Shown here piece after piece: positions 57,792 through 64,000 of a stretch of 64,000 nt of DNA. The notes beneath the pieces were generated by a model that was given only the letters and a program-made list of their open reading frames with translations, did not search any database and had not been told where the DNA came from. The translations under genes were made by a program, and so were the position numbers. Position 1 is the first letter of the stretch. The number at the start of each line of letters is the position of its first letter. The DNA comes from Melastoma dodecandrum. Lineage: Eukaryota; Streptophyta; Magnoliopsida; Myrtales; Melastomataceae. The stretch is taken from positions 3,286,001 to 3,350,000 of the forward strand of contig JARUPY010000607.1 of the NCBI GenBank assembly GCA_029817715.1, in the 5' to 3' direction.

Positions 57792-60700
57792 GGTTTCTCC
57801 CCCCTGCTTCCCCAGAGATCGTCATCATCTTATTATTTCCAGCCTTATCATAGGTAAAAACAATACTCGATCCTTTACTAAAACCACCTCTGGGCGCCTT
57901 CCGATCTATCCCAACTTCAAACTTCGAACGATCCATTTAATATCAGAACAGTAACTCCGCTCGCCGACTAGGGTTTTTTGGAACAAAAGAAAAAAATCAT
58001 GTAAAATTCTAAAAAAAAAAGAAGAAAAAAACCCAATTAAATGTACGCACTTCCCTTTGGCACATTGTTGGGATTGGGATTTGGGATTATGAGGAGATTT
58101 TTTTGGTTTCTATTTCATTGAACATTTTGTGGGTCGAATCGAATTTGGTTGCTTTCGGTTTCCCCTTATGAATGAATGAGCAAATTTATTATTGTTCTAA
58201 AAAGCTCAGTGAGTTGGGGACGTCGAACCTCTGGTGTTCGAATGATGTAAAATTTCGAATAATAGCTGGACAATAACCGATTACATTTAAGAGTTTGTCC
58301 GAATAAATAAAAAGGTTATTTCAGGGGCTGGCTCCTCCTCGTTTCGGTGTGCTTCAAAGACAGAATCCATCAAATCAAATCAATCAAAGCATTGTTTTGA
58401 GTGTGTGTGTGTATGTTTGGGAATGGTTTGGCAAGATTCCAATCAACTGTTGTCATTTCATGTTATCATTCGGTAGTTTTCCCTTGAATAAGTAGCGGCA
58501 ATTGTCAAGAATTTATGGAGTCTCCCTTCTTTCTTTCTTATTTCCTTGAACTACAGGAAGAAAAGGATTAGAAAGATCCCCCAATCTAATCACTCATTGG
58601 GGATGAAGAAGATCAATCAATGCCAATGTCATGGCCACAAATCATCTCAAGCACACCGTTTGGTTTGCCCTATTTGGTACAAATTTCCTCATATTGTTGT
58701 AGCTTTCGCCTCAAGGGGGGGTCATTTCAATAGTGTTGTATTTTTGTCGTTGTCCTATTGTCTCACCCAACAAGGATTATATAAAAAGGTAAAAGCAAAT
58801 GGGTATTTTTCTTTCCCCAATGCTTAAACAAAGGGATTCACATTCCTCCATTTCCTTCAAAGTGACTCACCAATCAAGAAAGAAGAAAGAAATGTTCCAT
58901 GCATCCAATATTTCCAAAGAAAATAATAAATCGGCGAGGGCAAAAACGAGGGTCGGGATCGAATCGACCCATCTCTCGAATTCTTTCATGTGTATCTCCT
59001 ATTTTTTTAAAATCTCAAGTTGATTTGGTCAAAAAGGTGAAGAGGGGGAGGGGGGAATTGGGATTTGTGCTCTTTAACAGGACCCCATTCAACGTGCTAT
59101 AAGTAAATTGGAAGCAAACCAGAAAAGAAATTGGAACAAAAGAGAAACCCAATTACATGTGGTTTTGATTTTGTGTGTGAATTGGGGGAGGTGGGGGATT
59201 GATTTGACGTGTCTCTCTTTTTCTCCCAAGTTCATTTCATTCTATTCTATTTGTCGAAAATGTGGTACTATGTGCATTAAGGATCTGACAGTTTTGTGCT
59301 GGATATTCCCCACTTCTATTTCCTTCCCCTCCAACAACCAACAATTATAACTATTATTTAAAAAAAAAAGCCATGCAATTGTACAAACAAAAACAAAACA
59401 CACAGAAACAGTAGTCCTTTCAACACTACTCGGTTTGGAAGTGATTGGGAAGTGGGGGGTGTTGTGTTATTGAAGGGAACTGTTCCTAAACAACAAGACA
59501 AATTTGAACAGCAGAGATTTCTCTTCCTCCTTTTTTTGTTGTTTTTCTTTTATAAATGTGTGGAGGTGTGTTTGTGGTGGTGGTGATGGTGTCTGTCTGT
59601 GGTGTGGTGGGTGGAATAATTCAATTTCTTCATTTAAGCCCCATGATTGATTTAGGGTTTCCCGTGATATAACATTGAAAAAAAAAACACACGCAGACAC
59701 AAACACAACACATTTTGTTAAATTATATCTTAGTTTCTTTTGTTGTAACGTCTTTTTGGGTGCTCAGAGTTCAGTTTTTCGGTCTTGTTGCAGAGGGGAG
59801 TGCAATAAATTTGGGGGGTGGAGGGAGGGAGGGAGTGAGGGGGAGGGGTTTAAGCTCAAAATCCGAGGCACATGGAAAGAGTTGGGGGGGACAAAACAAG
59901 GGGGGGGAAGAAAAGAATAGCACAGAAAATATGGGAGTAAAAGTTCATTTGTCGTGAACAAGAGTTGAACTCCTACACTTCCTTCTTTATTGTTCTTCTT
60001 CCTCCTCGATGGTTCGTCCAAATGACCACGACAAGTGTTGGCGTTGTTGTTTGTCCGTTCTTAAAATCACGAGGCAGGCAAATGCATGATACCCAAAACA
60101 GTCGCGCGGTTTTTCTTTTCCTAAATATGGAATGATATGATTACGACTCTAAGCCTTTTCTGGAGCCAAAGAATGAAAGGAAGGAAAAGGGACCATGTTG
60201 GTCTACAGAACTTTAATAAAGGGAGAAAAGTACATGCCTAATTCCCATCCTGGTGAAAACCCTCATGTGAAAATTTGGTATTAAATCGGACAAAGCGAAG
60301 AAAGAACCCCTCCCCCCTCGAGTATTTGGTCTCGTGGCATCGTATGATAATAGTTAATAGATTTTGAATGGTGGAAAGTTTTCTATTATTTGTTTTTGAC
60401 GGTGGGGGTGAAAATGAGACAATGATGACATACGAGTGCAATGATGGTGTGCCCTCCCCCATCCCCAAAAAAAAATTAATAAGAGGTTTTTCTTTTATGT
60501 ATCCTTCCCTCACAATTTAATAATTTTTAGCCAAAATTGCCAATATATTCGTCACACCCTGAGGAATTTGCTGATGGGGGGGTAATGCTTAATATTTGCT
60601 GTGCTGTGCACGCATACATTGAGGAGGTCCTGCTCCTTCTTCTCCTCCTGCTTCTTCTGCAGCTGCTCCTTATGCTGTATGTGCTGTTTCTTCCTCTGAT

Positions 60701-62671
60701 GGGGAGAGTTAAAGTGCCCTCTGGAAAACATTCAGACCCCCCCCCCCTCCCCCAACACACACGCTTCCCTCCTCTTCCTCCTCCTTCTGTTTGTCTTTTT
60801 TATGAATATAATCATAGTCGTCATCATCTCTAACCACGACATTCTCGCTGCTTAAACCAAATATCCCTTCTTCTTCTTCTTCGGTATGAGGAAGTGGGTA
60901 TGTCGGCCGGGATCTCTTCCTTTATTAACATTCTGGATGTGTCGTGTGTATGTGGACCTCACCACCTCGAGATGGATGGTACGTTACACGTATCGTAACC
61001 CCGGCCAGGCGGAGTTCTCTGCCAGATTTAACCGGTCGACGACGACGAGGAGGATTATTCGTTTGCCATAAACATCATCTCCATATAGGAAATGATTGTA
61101 TGTCTTAGGGCGACAGCCTTTTTACGGCTGAAAGAAGTCGTGTATCTTGTTTTGCTAGAACCAAAAGCACTACTCTTCAGTACCGAAAGGGTTGGCAAGA
61201 TGATGATGATGATGATGTACTAAGATTTCAGTGGATGCGTGCGTGGGTTGGGAAGATCAGGGCAAGCAACAAAGTGAGGGAGGGGGTGGGAAATATTTTG
61301 TCCACGTGATGAAATAATGTCTATACGCCGTTACGTAAAGTAAAACTTGTACAAAGCTTACATAAACATTCATCAATCAACTTTTTTTTAAGAACACAAA
61401 CCCTAACCGACTGTTGCTTTGATATATGGCGGGATGATGATGGAGGCCGAGGGCATGCCATCCACAATAAAAGCACACACACAAAAAGAGAAAGACAAAT
61501 ACAAAGGAAGGAAGTGTAAGCAAGAGAAAGGGAAAAGTCATGCATTTATTTCGGGTTGGGGGGTCTGATCTGAACGAGGGGGAAGGGGGGGGGGATGTGA
61601 GAGCATTTAATTGGACAGTGCCAAGACAAGAAAGACCGGGTCCTCTCTCTCTTCTTTTTTTTTTTTTGGGTACCTCTATCTCTCCAAATCCATCATAAAC
61701 CATCCAATACCAATCCATCCCATCCATGTGAAGACGACTTGACTAATCCTCATTCCTGATCTGACATCAAATCCCCACCCCACCCCTTGACTATTCCTTC
61801 CCCAGTCTTGGAGTTTGGTTCCACCCCATCCCCTCTTCTTTCTTTCTTTCTTTCCCTATCTCAATGTCATGTGTTGACTTATAATCATCTGAATCCCGAA
61901 ATACACTACTAATTGGGTTCACGACCCCATCCATAAAAAACACAATGTAATATATAATATGATTAGATTTGATGTACAACAATGTAGCGTGTCCCTTTTT
62001 TTGTTTGGGTGTGGAGGGTAAGGGGGAAGTAGGAATGGAATTGAAGATGGGGTGAGGAGGAGGAGGAGGGACAGGACAGGGGAGGAGGTGGGGAGAAGAA
62101 TAAAAGAGCATGGGGAGAAGAATAAAGAAGGGGGATATATGAATAGCAACTATGGCAGAGAACATCCCCCTCCCCTCCCCCCTTCTCTCTTCCTTAAATT
62201 CGTGCCTTTTGTCCCCACCCCCCCCCCCCCCCCCCCCCCTTCTATTCTCCTTCCATTATTTTGTCCTCAACTCCCATGTCTTACTTCTTATTTTGTCACT
62301 TCGTTTTCTTTATGACCTCCACAGTACAACATATCCCTTCTCTACTTTGGAACTCTTCCTTTTCTTGTTGGGCCATGCCGCCTGCTCATGCTTTCATTGA
62401 CCAATGGGCCAGACACTGGCAACTGGGCCCATTAAGAAATGGATTCGGCCCATTAAAGGATTTACTGTCTTTTTTAAACTTTGGCCTCCTAAAATGTCTC
62501 CCATCCACTCTTCTTACGACCCTTTTTGCAATGCCCCCTCCGATCTCTTTTGTTTAGGGAATTTCTGCAGAGCTGTTTGTTTTTCCCCCTCCCTATGCCA
62601 ATCGGTTCCATAACTCCAAACTGACGACGACGGCTTCAGGGAACCGGAGTTGTCTGCAACAACAGAGAAAG
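57792..62671. other. Intergenic region between AS2 and the peroxidase gene
   Basis: About 4.9 kb without a recognised gene, RNA or transposon end. It is AT-rich with G-rich (59810-59910) and C-rich (60740-60755) patches, a GAT repeat (61201-61217), a T run near 61660, CTTT repeats near 61840 and a C homopolymer of 22 at 62218-62239. The last few hundred bases should include the peroxidase promoter. Confidence 0.45.
62218..62239. repeat. C homopolymer, 22 bases
   Basis: It is the longest single-base run in the window and lies about 430 bp upstream of the peroxidase start codon. Its length may be unreliable, because homopolymers are prone to sequencing error. Confidence 0.9.
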
Positions 62672-63646
62672 ATGGGCTTCCTCATCCCTTTCCTCCTCTT
62701 CCTCGCGGCTGCGGCCGACGCCAAGCTCACCCCCGATTATTACAAGGCCACCTGTCCTGACTTCGAGAAGATCATCCGTGAGACGATCACCAACAAGCAG
62801 CTGACGACCCCTACCACGGCAGCTGGCGTCCTCCGCCTCTTCATCCATGACTGCTTTGTCGAAGGGTGCGACGCCTCCCTCCTCATTGCCTCCAACTCGT
62901 TCAACACCGCCGAGCGCGACACCGACAACAACCTATCCCTTGCAGGGGACGCGTTTGACGTCATCACCCGTGCCAAGGTCGCGCTCGAGCTCTCCTGCCC
63001 GCAGATTGTCTCGTGCGCCGACATCGTCGCGCAGGCGACTCGCGACCTCGTTACCATGGTCGGGGGTCCGTTCTACACGGTTCGCCTGGGGAGGAAGGAT
63101 GGTCTCGTGTCGAAGGCTTCACGGGTCGCGGGTAACCTCCCGACCCTGACCATGACAATGGATGAGATCCTCACTCTCTTCGCGAAGAAAGGGTTCACGA
63201 CGCAGGAGTTCGTCGCGTTGATGGGAGCACACACCATCGGGTTCTCGCACTGCAAGGAATTCACCAATAGGATCTTTAACTACAGCAAGACCTGCGCGCA
63301 CGATCCGGCCATGAACCCGACATACGTAGCGGGGCTCAGCAAATTATGTGAGAACTACACCACCGATGATGCCATGGCCGCATTCAATGACGTGATGACC
63401 CCGGGGAAGTTCGACAACATGTACTACAGGAACCTTCCCAGGGGACTCGGGCTGTTGTCCGTGGACCAAATGTTGTTCGGGGATTCAAGGACAAGGCCGT
63501 ACGTGATGCAGTACGCGAACGATCAGAAGGCGTTCTTTGACGCGTTCTCTCACGCAATGGAGAAGCTCAGCCTCGTCGAGGTCAAGACTGGACGCAAAGG
63601 CGAGGTCAGGAGTAGATGCGACGCGTTCAATTCCCTTTCGAACTAA
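62672..63646 (+). CDS. Class III secretory peroxidase (PER41/PER63-like), intronless
   Basis: Class III peroxidases use H2O2 to oxidise phenolics in the cell wall and vacuole. The ORF has 324 residues, the usual family length. A signal peptide (MGFLIPFLLFLAAAADA) precedes KLTPDYYKATCPDFEKIIR. The distal haem pocket is RLFIHDCFVEGCDASLL (catalytic Arg55 and His59), then the SCADIVAQATRDLV block, and the proximal haem ligand His187 in MGAHTIGFSHCKEF. The eight structural cysteines appear to be present. The phrase PFYTVRLGRKDGLVSKASRV and the lack of introns fit the PER31/41/63/65 clade; most class III genes have introns. G+C-rich coding sequence stands out from the AT-rich flanks. The likely product is an active apoplastic enzyme; the substrate cannot be deduced. 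Confidence 0.95.
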   Translation: MGFLIPFLLFLAAAADAKLTPDYYKATCPDFEKIIRETITNKQLTTPTTAAGVLRLFIHDCFVEGCDASLLIASNSFNTAERDTDNNLSLAGDAFDVITRAKVALELSCPQIVSCADIVAQATRDLVTMVGGPFYTVRLGRKDGLVSKASRVAGNLPTLTMTMDEILTLFAKKGFTTQEFVALMGAHTIGFSHCKEFTNRIFNYSKTCAHDPAMNPTYVAGLSKLCENYTTDDAMAAFNDVMTPGKFDNMYYRNLPRGLGLLSVDQMLFGDSRTRPYVMQYANDQKAFFDAFSHAMEKLSLVEVKTGRKGEVRSRCDAFNSLSN

Positions 63647-64000
63647 TAAAAGAGTACCCAATCCATCGACGACCGTAATATTTTTCCTTCTTCATCTGAA
63701 AGGGGATCACTGATCGTTTTCGAACGAGGGGAAATCGATGGCATGGAAAGAAATGGATGTTGTAAAACGACTTGATAATCTTCTTTCGTTTATGTGGTTA
63801 TTACAACAACAAATGTTTATACTATGATTTGTCGTTTTTGATGTTGGTGTATAGGGTTTTTGAGACCAATTCAGTTTTATTCGTTGATAGTCGAGTCTTT
63901 TACCGACGATATTCATGCAAATGTTATTCATCATATGTTGGCAACATCTTTTCAACTTCAAACAATGTTGAGTGATACTTGTTTCACTTAACCAAGGCAC
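63647..64000 (+). other. 3' flank of the peroxidase gene
   Basis: This includes the probable 3' UTR (AATAAAA at 63644-63650 overlaps the stop region). No other feature was recognised before the window ends. Confidence 0.4.

Noticed and set aside
61377..62165. Proline/serine-rich frames upstream of the peroxidase
   Set aside because: They arise from pyrimidine-rich simple sequence and lack conserved motifs.
62740..63301. Several open frames overlapping the peroxidase
   Set aside because: Antisense or shifted shadows caused by G+C-rich codon use of the peroxidase gene.

Overview
The window is nuclear DNA from a flowering plant. The evidence is many short GT-AG introns, plant-specific families (ASYMMETRIC LEAVES2, class III peroxidase, plastid-type starch synthase, a CemA-like plastid protein), and a dense, nested population of plant transposons (Ty1-copia, a Ty3-gypsy fragment, LINE, hAT-type MITEs and several Mutator-like elements). 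No species can be named from the sequence alone. No CRISPR array, rRNA gene or intact tRNA gene was seen.

Layout. 0.4-4.8 kb (+): the 3' eleven coding exons of a class IV/V-like starch synthase. It is tail-to-tail with the last three exons of a CemA/DLDG1-like plastid membrane protein gene (5.5-6.1 kb, -). Upstream of those exons lie a gypsy-type LTR/primer-binding-site/gag fragment (about 6.1-7.16 kb) and a nearly complete Ty1-copia element (7160-15269, - orientation) with two premature stops and one frameshift. 15.3-18.3 kb holds one orphan terminal exon, a 311-bp MULE-type MITE, and a 1.0-kb Pack-MULE-like element carrying a piece of a pectin-methyltransferase-type (PMT/DUF248) gene. 18.5-19.5 kb (+): a two-exon gene for the mitochondrial-type ribosomal protein uS17. 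20.1-22.1 kb: a solo MULE end, a hAT-type MITE containing a tRNA-Met-like sequence, and a GH17 beta-1,3-glucanase pseudogene.

22.1-33.4 kb contains two Mutator-like elements with plant mobile domain (PMD/MAIN-like) genes. The 6.7-kb one (26676-33409) still shows a whole MuDR-type transposase gene followed head-to-tail by a PMD gene. The 3.5-kb one (22141-25645) has lost the transposase core but keeps its start and the PMD gene. A third, more decayed PMD element lies at about 48.0-51.3 kb with a MITE nested in it. All three carry arrays of imperfect palindromes next to their ends, each array with its own sequence.

33.6-53.1 kb (+) holds two conserved genes in tandem: a 25-exon gene for a 971-residue membrane protein like Arabidopsis SPOT1 (At5g58100), then a six-exon Aha1-type Hsp90 activator like At5g58110. 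The same order is expected from the Arabidopsis locus numbers. The large intron 7 of the SPOT1-like gene is filled with LINE and hAT remnants. 57.2 kb (+): the single-coding-exon AS2/LBD6 gene. 62.7 kb (+): an intronless class III peroxidase gene. The flanks of these last two genes are long, non-coding and rich in homopolymer and pyrimidine tracts.

The host genes are unrelated housekeeping or developmental genes. The clearest higher-order pattern is the repeated colonisation of this gene neighbourhood by PMD-bearing MULEs, one of which ends only about 230 bp upstream of the SPOT1-like start codon.
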